From NCBI GenBank assembly GCA_022652815.1, contig JALCRR010000001.1, positions 1-64,000 on the forward strand: a stretch of 64,000 nucleotides of DNA, given 5' to 3'. Shown piece by piece: positions 26,952 through 34,957 of the stretch (positions within the stretch are counted from its first letter, which is position 1; each line of letters starts with the position of its first letter). The notes under the pieces were generated by a model. It saw nothing but the letters and a program-made list of their open reading frames with translations, was not told the DNA's origin and did no database searches. Both the position numbers and the translations under genes were made by a program. This DNA is from Oscillibacter sp. (GTDB taxonomy: Bacteria; Bacillota; Clostridia; Oscillospirales; Oscillospiraceae).

Positions 26952-28970
26952 ATGAAAAGAAAGTCCCTAAACATGGCTGCCTGTTCGCCGGAGGGAAAGC
27001 GGCGGTGGTGGCTGTCTGCATATCTGTGGGTGCCGGTGCTGGCCCTGCTGGACACGCTTGTGATCGAGGCGTTTAACCATAAAATATTTACGATGGGCTT
27101 TGCGGCTCTGACCCGGTTTGTGACCCAGTTTCCGCTGGCGTTTTTGACCAATTTGCTGCTGGTGCTGCTCACCTTGTCCCCGGCATTTTTCCTGCGCCGC
27201 CGGGCATTTTGGTGTACGCTGGTGTCGGCAATTTGGCTGATTGGCGGCGGCGTCAACGGCTTCATTCTGATGAGCCGCATGACCCCCTTTACAACGGCGG
27301 ATTTGACGGTGCTGAACACCGGTCTTGATACCCTGCCGAACTATATGTCTACGGGGTATATTATTCTGCTGGCCGTTTTACTGGTGGCGCTGCTGGCATT
27401 TTTGGTATTCCTGCTGATCTGGGGGCCAAAAAGCCGGGAAAAGCTGCCCCACCGCCTGCTGACGGGCGTTTGCGCGGTGGCGCTGTCCGCTCTGGCGCTG
27501 ACCGGCTGCTGGAAGCTGGCTTTCAAGGTCGATCAGCTGTCCACCTCCTTTGCAAACCTGGCCTTTGCCTATGACGATTACGGATTCCCGTACTGCTTTT
27601 TGCAGACCTGGCTGAACAAGGGCATCCGGGAGCCGAACGGCTACGATCAAGAGGATTTGGACCGCATCAAGGCGGAAATTGCAAAGGACGTGGAAAAAAA
27701 TGACCTTCCTGCGGCACAGACCGATGTGAACGTGGTCTATGTGCAGCTGGAATCCTTTATGGACCCGTCTGAAATTGAGGGACTGGAGCTCAGCGAGGAC
27801 GCCGTTCCCATCTGGCACGAGTTGGAGGAGAACTTCAGCTCCGGCTATCTCCATGTGCCCGTAGTGGGCGCCGGCACCGCCAATACGGAGTTTGAAATGC
27901 TGACGGGCATGTCCAGCAAGCTCTTTGGCCCCGGAGAGTACCCCTATAAGACCTGCTTGCAGGATCAGACGGCGGAATCCATTGCCTATGACCTGTCCGA
28001 ACTGGGCTATGCCACCCACGCAATTCACAACCACCGCGCCACATTCTATACCCGCAACATCGTATACGCCAATCTGGGCTTTGACGATTTTACGTCTCTG
28101 GAGTATATGCCCCGGGTACAGAGAACCCCCAAGGGCTGGTCCAAGGATTATGTCTTGACGAGCCAGATTGAAAATGCGCTGGACGCAACGGAGGATCAGC
28201 CGGATCTGGTCTTTACGGTTTCTGTTCAAGGTCACGGCAGCTATCCCACGGAGCCGGTCATTGAAAACCCGACCATCACCGTGACGAAGAGCCCCGCAAG
28301 TGTCAACCAATATTCTGCCGAATATTATGTCAACCAGATTCACGAGATGGATATTTTCATCGGCAATCTGATAGAGGAGCTCTCCGAGCGCAGCGAAAAA
28401 ACCATCTTGATTTTGTACGGCGATCACCTGCCGTCCTTGAATCTGGAAAAGAGCGATATGAAGTCCGGTTCCCTGTATGAAACCAAATACGTTATCTGGA
28501 ACAACTTCAATCTGCCCCAGGAGGATCAAGACATCTACGCCTATCAGCTCTCCGCCAAGGCGCTGGGCTCTATCGGAATCTCTCAAGGACTGTTCACCCA
28601 GTTCCACCAGTCCTGCAAGGATGAGCCCACCTATCGCACGGATCTGAAGGAATTGCAGTACGACACACTCTACGGGCAGGATTACCTCTATGGCGGCTCA
28701 TCCCCGTATGCGGCGACTGACATGAAGATGGGTGTTGCCAAGATCACCGCCACCGGCATGTATCAGCGGGACGGCTGCTGGTATATTCAAGGCATGAACT
28801 TCAGCCCCTACTGCAAGGTTGCGGTGGACGGCAAGATTCTCGACACCACCTATATCAACAACATGCTCCTGCGGATGAACGAGGATCCCGGCACCATGGA
28901 TATCCACGATCTGTCGATCAGCGTTGTGGACATGCACAAGGAAGTCCTTAGCGATACCGAGCTGGATTAA
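26952..28970 (+). CDS. LtaS-family sulfatase-fold membrane enzyme (polyglycerol- or phosphate-transferase type)
   Basis: 672 residues. About five membrane spans (residues 20-175) precede an extracellular alkaline-phosphatase/sulfatase-fold domain, the layout of lipoteichoic acid synthase. Seen motifs: VYVQLESFMDPSEI, the nucleophile region GAGTANTEFEMLTGMSS with a Thr at the expected place (about residue 306), TVSVQGHGSYPTEP and ILYGDHLPSLNLEK (metal-binding Asp-His). The last 80 residues form a Tyr-rich beta tail (ITATGMYQRDGCWYIQGMNF) that is not part of the LtaS core and may be a cell-surface binding module. The exact polymer made is unknown. GAGAGGATTGC precedes the ATG. Confidence 0.87.
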   Translation: MKRKSLNMAACSPEGKRRWWLSAYLWVPVLALLDTLVIEAFNHKIFTMGFAALTRFVTQFPLAFLTNLLLVLLTLSPAFFLRRRAFWCTLVSAIWLIGGGVNGFILMSRMTPFTTADLTVLNTGLDTLPNYMSTGYIILLAVLLVALLAFLVFLLIWGPKSREKLPHRLLTGVCAVALSALALTGCWKLAFKVDQLSTSFANLAFAYDDYGFPYCFLQTWLNKGIREPNGYDQEDLDRIKAEIAKDVEKNDLPAAQTDVNVVYVQLESFMDPSEIEGLELSEDAVPIWHELEENFSSGYLHVPVVGAGTANTEFEMLTGMSSKLFGPGEYPYKTCLQDQTAESIAYDLSELGYATHAIHNHRATFYTRNIVYANLGFDDFTSLEYMPRVQRTPKGWSKDYVLTSQIENALDATEDQPDLVFTVSVQGHGSYPTEPVIENPTITVTKSPASVNQYSAEYYVNQIHEMDIFIGNLIEELSERSEKTILILYGDHLPSLNLEKSDMKSGSLYETKYVIWNNFNLPQEDQDIYAYQLSAKALGSIGISQGLFTQFHQSCKDEPTYRTDLKELQYDTLYGQDYLYGGSSPYAATDMKMGVAKITATGMYQRDGCWYIQGMNFSPYCKVAVDGKILDTTYINNMLLRMNEDPGTMDIHDLSISVVDMHKEVLSDTELD

Positions 28971-29018
28971 CTGCGGCGTTGCCGCGGGAATCCGGCGGCT
29001 GCCGAAAGCTGCGGCCCC

Positions 29019-29048
29019 CATTCTTTTTCGTCTTGCCGAAAAAGAATG
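29019..29048. repeat. intergenic hairpin repeat, copy 1
   Basis: CATTCTTTTTCG-TCTTGC-CGAAAAAGAATG, a perfect 12-bp stem preceded by GCGGCCCC. It resembles the reverse complement of the hairpin at 29438-29471. Confidence 0.7.
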
Positions 29049-29096
29049 CGCCTTGCATGGTGGAAGAAAAAGGCGCTTTGGACGCACCCCGCAAGG

Positions 29097-29130
29097 AAAA
29101 TCACCTGCCCGAAAAGGCAGGTGATTTTTT
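29097..29130 (+). terminator. terminator downstream of the LtaS-like gene
   Basis: AAAATCACCTGCC-CGAAAA-GGCAGGTGATTTTTT, a 13-bp stem with T-run. Confidence 0.9.
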
Positions 29131-29437
29131 CGTGGGGACCTCGTGTCCGGGGATCGCACGGTGTGGTGCGGTGGTCATCCAACTCTTTGCCCGCGTCTTG
29201 CAGAAAACCCAGAAAAATTTGTGCTGCAAATTTGAAAGGCCTCTGCGTTATGTCCCGCGCGTTCCGCTGCGCTACGCGCTACCCGGAAAATCACGGTAAG
29301 CGCCAGCGGGAATCGGAGCAGAGACAATACGATTTTCTGCCCCAGACGAAAGCGAGTGAGTACTTTCGCGTCTACTGGATGCACCGAAGGTTTGCAGGAG
29401 ACTAACTTGAAGCGGTTTTCTTTTCCACCGCTGGCGG

Positions 29438-29471
29438 CCCATTTTCTTTTGCCAAGACAAAAGAAAATGGG
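29438..29471. repeat. intergenic hairpin repeat, copy 2 (inverted)
   Basis: CCCATTTTCTTTTG-CCAAGA-CAAAAGAAAATGGG, a 14-bp stem flanked by GCGGCC and GGGCC. Its reverse complement carries the same TCTTG loop core as copy 1. Confidence 0.7.
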
Positions 29472-29591
29472 GGGCCAGGTTCCCTCCGCGCAGCAGCGCG
29501 GATTCGCGCGGCAAGGCCGCGTCCTCTGCGGCGGAACGCCGCAGTTCTCCGCCGCCATCAAGCGGCGTATTCACGCAGGCGGTGATGTTTT

Positions 29592-30365
29592 TCAGTTTCC
29601 ACACTCAATGGAGATCTTGTTGAACATCCCCAGAATTTCGTCAATCGACGTGTTCTTCTTTTCTTCTCCGGCTTTGTCCAAAACCACATGCCCGTGATTC
29701 ATCATCAAAATCCGGTCGCCGTACTCCACGGCGTAGCGCAGGTTGTGGGTGACCATCATGGCGGTGAGCTGCTTTTCCCGCACCACCTTGTCGGTGAGTT
29801 GCATGATGATCTCGGCGGTTTTGGGGTCCAGCGCCGCGGTATGTTCGTCCAGAATCAGAAACTTCAGCGGCGTCATGGTTGCCATCACCAGCGCCACAGC
29901 TTGACGCTGACCGCCGGAGAGGGAACCCATTTTCACGTTCAGCTTATCCTCCAGCCCCAGACCGAGGGAAGCCAGCTCCGAACGGTAAAAATCCACGCGG
30001 CGGCGGTTGATGCCCCGGGTGAGCCCGTAGGAGCGACCCTTGTTGTCCGCCAGAGACAGATTTTCCAGCATGGTGAGATTGGGGCAGGTGCCGCTGGCGG
30101 GGTTCTGATACACGCGGCCCATGGTGATGTAGCGCTGATAGTCCGGCAGCTTCACAATGCTTTTCCCGCCCACCAGAATGTCGCCGCTGTCGGCGGGGAT
30201 GGAGCCGCAGATGAGGTTCAAAAGGGAGGTCTTGCCGGAGCCGTTGGAGCCGACGATGGCCACGAACTGCCCGTCGTCCACGGAGAGGGAGAAGTGGTCA
30301 AAAAGCCGCAGCTCCGTCACCGCACCGGCATTGTAGGTCTTGCAAATATCACGAACTTCAAGCAT
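29592..30365 (-). CDS. trpZ: TrpXYZ-type amino-acid ABC transporter, ATPase (tryptophan-linked)
   Basis: 257 residues. Walker A GSNGSGKTS (about residues 39-47), the Q-loop stretch VYQNPASGTCPNLTMLENL, signature SGGQRQAVALVMA and Walker B LKFLILDEHTAALDP are intact. The Asp-Glu-His-Thr form DEHTAALDP is characteristic of ATPases paired with ABC_sub_bind (TrpX) proteins. It overlaps the permease gene by 8 bp. Tryptophan specificity is inferred from the Trp-specific leader upstream of the operon. The same domain occurs in the adjacent paralogue at 33045-33839. Confidence 0.88.
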   Translation of the reverse strand: MLEVRDICKTYNAGAVTELRLFDHFSLSVDDGQFVAIVGSNGSGKTSLLNLICGSIPADSGDILVGGKSIVKLPDYQRYITMGRVYQNPASGTCPNLTMLENLSLADNKGRSYGLTRGINRRRVDFYRSELASLGLGLEDKLNVKMGSLSGGQRQAVALVMATMTPLKFLILDEHTAALDPKTAEIIMQLTDKVVREKQLTAMMVTHNLRYAVEYGDRILMMNHGHVVLDKAGEEKKNTSIDEILGMFNKISIECGN

Positions 30366-31242
30366 GGATAATCTCCTCTCCCTTCCGACCGGAGCACACC
30401 AGCACCAGCAAAAACAGCGCCGCGGTAATCAGCTTCAAGAGGTTTGCCGGCAGGCCGACGGAAATGGCCACCTGTATGCAGGCCTTGTACAGCACGCTGC
30501 CCACGATGACGGCGGTGGTGCCCTTCACAAAGCTCAGTCGGCGGAACAGCGTGATGCCGATGATGACCGTTGCCAGACCGAATACCAGCTGGCCAGTGCC
30601 CATGGTGGCGGAGAAGCTGCGCTGCTCGTGGCAGACGATGCACCCGGCCAGCGCCACCAGCGCGTTGGAAATCATTAAGCCCAGAATTTTCATATTGCCC
30701 ATGTTTTTCGCAAGGGTGGTGACCAGGGTGGAGTTATCGCCCACGGCACGCAGAAGCAGCCCCGATTTGGTGCGAAAATAGGCGTCCAGCACCAACTTGA
30801 CAACAACGACCACCACCAGCGTGACCGCCAACTTGCGCGCCAGCAGGGAAAGTCCGCCGAACAGCGCCATGGTGGGTGCGGCGGTAAAGATGGTGTCGCT
30901 GCTGCGATCCACTGTCAGATTGGAGCCGGCGATCTGCAAATTGATGGAAAACAGCGCCGTCTGCGTAATGATACCGGCCAGCAGGTTGCGCACGTGGAGC
31001 TTCACATGGATGATGCCGGTGGCAAGCCCGGAAAGCGCGCCTGCGGCGATGGCTGCCAGCAGCGTGAGGTAGGGGTTCGCACCCGCGACCAGCATCACGG
31101 CGGTGACGGCGGCGCCCAGCGGGAAGCTGCCATCCACCCCCAGATCGGGGAAGTCCAGAATGGTATAGGTGATGTACACGCCAAAGGAAATCAGCGCATA
31201 GATCAGCCCCTGCGTTAGGGTGCTGACAATCAGATCCAGCAT
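30358..31242 (-). CDS. trpY: TrpXYZ-type ABC transporter permease (tryptophan-linked)
   Basis: 294 residues with about eight or nine hydrophobic segments. It belongs to the BPD_transp_2 (LivH-like) permeases: FGVYITYTILDFPDLGVDGSFPLGAAVTA, GLATGIIHVKLHVRNLLAGIITQTALFS and RAVGDNSTLVTTLAKNMG. The last is the cytoplasmic loop that docks on the ATPase. GAGGAAC precedes the ATG. It is the middle gene of the operon between the binding protein and TrpZ. Confidence 0.88.
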   Translation of the reverse strand: MLDLIVSTLTQGLIYALISFGVYITYTILDFPDLGVDGSFPLGAAVTAVMLVAGANPYLTLLAAIAAGALSGLATGIIHVKLHVRNLLAGIITQTALFSINLQIAGSNLTVDRSSDTIFTAAPTMALFGGLSLLARKLAVTLVVVVVVKLVLDAYFRTKSGLLLRAVGDNSTLVTTLAKNMGNMKILGLMISNALVALAGCIVCHEQRSFSATMGTGQLVFGLATVIIGITLFRRLSFVKGTTAVIVGSVLYKACIQVAISVGLPANLLKLITAALFLLVLVCSGRKGEEIIHA

Positions 31243-31330
31243 GGGGGTTCCTCCTTACTCAAAGCGGCGAAAAAATACGGTTCTCCCCTGCGACATTTTG
31301 CCGCAGGGGAGGGTGGATCGTTACCAAAAA

Positions 31331-32368
31331 TTAGGCCTCAGTGGATTCAATCGCCTTAGCGGCAATCTCGTCGGGAACGGTGATGTTCATGGCGGCTAGC
31401 GCCTCGGAATTCACATAGATGCCGTACTCGCTGATGGTTTCAAAGGGCGTGTCGTCGCAAGTGGTTGCGCCGGTGAGGATCTTCGCGGCCATAATGCCGG
31501 TCTGAATGCCCAGCTGATAGTAGTCAATGCCGGCGGCGGCCACGCAACCGATCTTGACCTGCTCGACTTCGGAGCCGTAGACGGGGATTCCGGCCTCATT
31601 GGTCTTTTCCAGAATAGAGGAGAGCACGCCCACCACGTTGTTGTCGGTTAAGTTGGACAGGCAGTCGACCTTGTCGGCGATCAGCTTGTCGGCGGCCTGG
31701 GTGACTTCGGACTGGGCGGTGACGCCGATCTCGTCAATGGTGAAGCCGTAGTCGCCGGCCTTCTCCTTATACTCGGCAATGGCGGAGACGGAGTTGGGCT
31801 CGGACGTGGTGTAGATGATGCCGATGGTCTTGGCGTCGGGCTGCATCTGGCGAATCAGATCCAGCTGTGCCTCCACCGGCAGCTTGTCGGAGGTGCCGGT
31901 GCAGTTGCCGGCGGTCAAGTTGGCGGCTTCGGGATCGGTGACGGCGGTGAAGATCACGGGAATGTTCTTATCCTCGGCTGCGGCGTAGCAGGCGATGGCG
32001 GAGGGCGTTGCGATGCCCACCATCAAATCGCAGTTCTCTGCGGAAAAGCTCTGGGCGATCTGGGTGTCGATGGAATCATCGAACTGTGCGTTCTGGTAAT
32101 CCAGCGTGATGTTGTCGGCGGTCAGCAGACCGGAGTCGGTCAAGCCCTGCAAAAAGCCCTCGCGGCAGTTGTCCAGAGAGGCGTGTTCGCCGTACTGGGC
32201 AAGGCCGATCGTATAGTGTGCGTCGGATGCGGCGCCGGAAGCGGCGGCAGATGCGCCGGCAGAAGCGGCGGAAGAAGCTGCGCCGGTGGAGCCGCAGGCG
32301 GCGAGGGAAGCGGTCATGGTCAGTGCCAGAGCGGCAGTCAGAAGCTTTTTAAAAGTGTTGTTTTTCAT
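31331..32368 (-). CDS. trpX: TrpX-type ABC transporter substrate-binding lipoprotein (tryptophan-linked)
   Basis: 345 residues of the ABC_sub_bind family. The signal peptide ends in a lipobox (ASLAAC), then an Ala/Ser linker. The body has YTIGLAQYGEHASLDNCREGFLQGL, GIATPSAIACYAAAEDKNIPVIFTAVTDPEAANL and GIIYTTSEPNSVSAIAEYKE. AAAGGA lies about 10 nt before the ATG, and the ATG also overlaps the stop of a Trp-rich 36-codon leader ORF (ATGA). A T-box with a UGG specifier lies further upstream. Tryptophan as cargo is inferred from those two regulatory features. Confidence 0.9.
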   Translation of the reverse strand: MKNNTFKKLLTAALALTMTASLAACGSTGAASSAASAGASAAASGAASDAHYTIGLAQYGEHASLDNCREGFLQGLTDSGLLTADNITLDYQNAQFDDSIDTQIAQSFSAENCDLMVGIATPSAIACYAAAEDKNIPVIFTAVTDPEAANLTAGNCTGTSDKLPVEAQLDLIRQMQPDAKTIGIIYTTSEPNSVSAIAEYKEKAGDYGFTIDEIGVTAQSEVTQAADKLIADKVDCLSNLTDNNVVGVLSSILEKTNEAGIPVYGSEVEQVKIGCVAAAGIDYYQLGIQTGIMAAKILTGATTCDDTPFETISEYGIYVNSEALAAMNITVPDEIAAKAIESTEA

Positions 32369-32475
32369 AGTTGGGATTCCTTTCTAAAGTCCGTATGGAC
32401 GGATGATGTTGTGTTGTTGAATGTGTGAAAATCGAACCAGCACCATCGGCGCCATCGTTTTGTTAAAAGGTTCAT
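32365..32475 (-). CDS. Trp-rich leader peptide coupled to trpX
   Basis: A 36-codon ORF with a perfect AAAAGGAG 8 nt before its ATG (32475). The peptide begins MNLLTKRWRRWCWFDF, with Trp at codons 8, 11 and 13, and ends in an ATGA overlap with trpX. Trp is rare in proteins, so three in six codons next to a Trp-specific T-box is unlikely to be chance. Stalling at these codons when charged tRNA-Trp is scarce should change how often ribosomes reach the trpX start. The arrangement recalls the rtpA (anti-TRAP) leader of Bacillus subtilis, where a T-box and a Trp-codon leader peptide act in series. The direction of control here cannot be read from the sequence. Confidence 0.75.
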   Translation of the reverse strand: MNLLTKRWRRWCWFDFHTFNNTTSSVHTDFRKESQL

Positions 32476-32544
32476 GTTCAAAACTCCTTTTCAAGAGGTA
32501 AAAGCGTATTTGGGCAACGAAGCAGCGAAGCGGATTCCAGCCAT

Positions 32545-32577
32545 AAAAATCGGTTGCCGCGCAGCGGCGAGATTTTT
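32545..32577. promoter_or_regulatory. hairpin between the Trp T-box and the leader peptide
   Basis: On the minus strand AAAAATC-TC-GCCGC-TGC-GCGGC-AACC-GATTTTT. It ends in five Ts and could act as a second, weaker terminator in the trpXYZ leader. Confidence 0.5.
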
Positions 32578-32606
32578 GGCCATTTAATTTTTTGTTGCAG
32601 GGCAAC

Positions 32607-32886
32607 AAAAAAAGCCCTATCCCAATATCATTGGGACAAGACTTCCATCCTGCGGTACCACCCAAGTTGACGCGATTGCGCCCGCTCGTTTCAGAGAACC
32701 AACATTCTCTGCCGCGCTGGTAACGGGTGCGGCTCCCGTCAGACACTACTTGCCCTGCGGCTTTCGTTCTGCCCTCACAAGTCCATTCACCGGAAAGTCC
32801 TCTGCCGTGATCCCACCATCCACAGCTCTCTGAAAGGTTGCCCAACCGGATACTACTCTTGCTCAGCGGTTTGTTTTGTTTGATTG
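32607..32886 (-). promoter_or_regulatory. T-box riboswitch with UGG (tryptophan) specifier, controlling trpXYZ
   Basis: All T-box landmarks can be read on the minus strand. An AGUA box lies in the 5' strand of the specifier loop, then AGAGAG (AG bulge) and an apical GGUG. The 3' strand of the specifier loop reads GUGAA-UGG-AC, and the antiterminator TGGGTGGTACCGC lies at 32664-32652. The terminator hairpin has arms ending TCCCAAT/ATTGGGA, followed by GGGCTTTTTTT to 32607. UGG after GAA is the canonical specifier position and reads tRNA-Trp. Uncharged tRNA-Trp should stabilise the antiterminator and turn on the transporter. Confidence 0.93.
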
Positions 32887-32892
32887 TTTTGC

Positions 32893-32921
32893 ATTATATG
32901 CGCCCAGAGATTGGAAGTCAA
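32893..32921 (-). promoter_or_regulatory. promoter of the trpXYZ leader
   Basis: On the minus strand TTGACT (32921-32916), exactly 17 bp, then a consensus TATAAT (32898-32893). The start should be near 32886. Confidence 0.85.
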
Positions 32922-33044
32922 TCGTCATTTTACACAAATCGGCGCTTTAAACAAAAAAAGTGAAAATCGAAACAGCCCGGAAAACGGGAAGGAAGATAGC
33001 CACGCGGTGCGGGCGGTTGTCGCCGCCCGCACCGGAGAATCTAA

Positions 33045-33839
33045 TCAAGACAGCAGGACGGAATCGGTTTCTTCCTGCACACCGGCAACCTCGGCAAACT
33101 TTTGCAGCAGGTCGGCCTTGGTGAGCTTCTTTTTCTCCTCACCCTCGATGTCCAGAATGATGCGTCCCTCGTTCATCATGATGATGCGGTTGCCGTGGGC
33201 AATCGCGTCTTTCATGTTGTGGGTAATCATCATGGCGGTGAGGCCGTTTTCCTGCACGATGGTGTCGGACAGCTCCAGCACCTTGGCGGCAGTGGCGGGG
33301 TCCAGTGCGGCGGTGTGCTCGTCCAGAAGCAGAAGCTTCGGCTTTTGCAGCGCCGCCATTAAAAGCGTCAGCGCTTGACGCTGACCGCCGGAGAGCAGAC
33401 CGACCTTGCTGGTCATGCGATCCTCAAGCCCCAGACCCAGCGTCTTGAGCTTCTCGCGGTAGAGCGTGCGCTCCGCCTTGGTGACGCCCCAGCCCAGACC
33501 CCGCTTTTTGCCGCGGCGATAGGCCAGTGCCAGATTTTCCTCGATCTGCATATTGGGCGCAGTACCCATCATGGGGTCTTGAAACACGCGGCCGATGAGC
33601 CGTGCCCGCTGATATTCGGCGAGGCCGGTCACATCCTCGCCGTCGATGACGATGGAGCCGCTGTCTACCGGCCACACGCCGGCAACCGCATTGAGCATGG
33701 TGGATTTGCCGGCGCCGTTGCCACCGATCACGGTAACAAAATCGCCCTCCTTCAAGTGCAGATTCAGATTGACGAGGGCTTTCTTTTCGTTGATGGTGCC
33801 GGGGTTGAACGTCTTGGAGACGTGATTGATGTCAAGCAT
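33045..33839 (-). CDS. TrpXYZ-type ABC transporter ATPase (second copy, possibly tyrosine)
   Basis: 264 residues, paralogous to the ATPase at 29592-30365 along its whole length. Walker A GGNGAGKST (about residues 39-47), Q-loop VFQDPMMGTAPNMQIEENLALAYRRGKKRG, signature SGGQRQALTLLMA and Walker B LLLLDEHTAALDP are intact. It overlaps the permease gene by 8 bp, as in the first operon. The substrate is inferred to be another aromatic amino acid from the Tyr-rich leader upstream. Confidence 0.88.
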   Translation of the reverse strand: MLDINHVSKTFNPGTINEKKALVNLNLHLKEGDFVTVIGGNGAGKSTMLNAVAGVWPVDSGSIVIDGEDVTGLAEYQRARLIGRVFQDPMMGTAPNMQIEENLALAYRRGKKRGLGWGVTKAERTLYREKLKTLGLGLEDRMTSKVGLLSGGQRQALTLLMAALQKPKLLLLDEHTAALDPATAAKVLELSDTIVQENGLTAMMITHNMKDAIAHGNRIIMMNEGRIILDIEGEEKKKLTKADLLQKFAEVAGVQEETDSVLLS

Positions 33840-34809
33840 GAGTGGTTCCCTCCTCTTTCAGCGCAGCTTTTCCGGCTTGGCGGAAGGAGCTTTTGGCCTG
33901 CTTTTGCAGATACGGAACGGCCAGGAAAACGGCAACCACTGCGGCGGTGAAGAGCTTCAAATCGTTGGAGGGCAGCCGCAGCCACAGCACCACGCCCACG
34001 ACGACGTAGTACACGATGCCACCGATGACCAAGAAGATCAGACGGGTGGAGAAGCTGGAGCCCTTTCGGAAGAATGCGTCGCACAGCGTCTCGCCGATGA
34101 TGACGGCGGCGAGGCCGATGACGATGGAGCCGCGGCCCATGTTGATGTCGGAAAATCCTTGATACTGGGCCATCAGACCGCCGGAGAGCGCCACCAGGGC
34201 GTTGGAAATGGCAAGGCCTAATACTTTCATGGAGTTGATGTTGATACCCTGCGCCCGGGACATGGCGGGGTTGGAGCCGGTGGCGCGGATGGCGGAGCCT
34301 TGCTCCGTGCCGAAGTACCAGTACAAAACGGCAATGATGACCGCTGCAGCCACAGCGCCCACGATGATGGCCTTGGGCACATGGCGCAGGGAAATCAGCA
34401 GCGCGTACTGATCCGGATTCACGGACTTGTTGGCGGCGCCCTTCCAGCCGCCCATGATGTGCAGGTTGACGGAGTACAGGGCGAACTGGGTCAGAATGCC
34501 GGCCAGAATGGCCGGAATGCCCAGCTTGGTGTGCAGCAGACCGGTGACAAGACCGGCCAGCAGTCCGGCGACGATGGCAACCAACAGCGCTGCCCATGCG
34601 GGGCAGCCCATCAAAATCAGCGTGACGGTGACCGCACCGCCGGTGGTGAAGGAACCGTCCACCGTCAGATCGGCGATGTCCAAAAGTCGGAAGGTAATGT
34701 AAACGCCCAGAGCCATCAGGCCCCAGACAATGCCCTGCGCCACGCTGCCGGGAATCCCTTTAATTAGGTTGGCCGGATTCAGTGACGCGAAATATGCGGC
34801 AATACTCAT
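33832..34809 (-). CDS. TrpXYZ-type ABC transporter permease (second copy, possibly tyrosine)
   Basis: 325 residues with about eight or nine hydrophobic segments. It matches the permease of the neighbouring operon (LMALGVYITFRLLDIADLTVDGSFTTGGA, GLLAGLVTGLLHTKLGIPAILAGILTQFALYS, RATGSNPAMSRAQGIN) but is some 30 residues longer, with a longer N-terminus. The ATG at 34809 follows AAAGGAGAGGAC. The frame extends 24 codons upstream without a ribosome site, so that extension is dropped. Confidence 0.88.
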   Translation of the reverse strand: MSIAAYFASLNPANLIKGIPGSVAQGIVWGLMALGVYITFRLLDIADLTVDGSFTTGGAVTVTLILMGCPAWAALLVAIVAGLLAGLVTGLLHTKLGIPAILAGILTQFALYSVNLHIMGGWKGAANKSVNPDQYALLISLRHVPKAIIVGAVAAAVIIAVLYWYFGTEQGSAIRATGSNPAMSRAQGININSMKVLGLAISNALVALSGGLMAQYQGFSDINMGRGSIVIGLAAVIIGETLCDAFFRKGSSFSTRLIFLVIGGIVYYVVVGVVLWLRLPSNDLKLFTAAVVAVFLAVPYLQKQAKSSFRQAGKAALKEEGTTHA

Positions 34810-34957
34810 GGTGTCCTCTCCTTTTGCGTTGTTTCTTCGGTCGGGGACAGGGGAACGGGTCTCGGAACCCCGTTCCCCCAACCCCGAAGGGCTGGGGATA
34901 ATCAGCAGGGGAAACGCCGTCCGAGCGGCGTTCCCCCTACATAATTACAAGGGAAGC

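Larger units (their letters stand above)
28971..29591. other. 621-bp intergenic region with inverted copies of a hairpin repeat
   Basis: No convincing gene. It holds a 12-bp hairpin at 29019-29048, a terminator at 29097-29130, a second 14-bp hairpin at 29438-29471 that resembles the first in inverted orientation, and GC-rich palindromes such as GCGGCGGAACGCCGC near 29530. Short frames here give Pro/Phe/Lys-rich peptides with no ribosome sites and are judged noncoding. Confidence 0.7.

Noticed and set aside
28979-29299. 106-residue and similar short frames in the 29-kb intergenic region
   Set aside because: They run through inverted hairpins and a terminator, lack ribosome sites, and are Pro/Lys/Phe-rich in the way hairpin repeats translate.
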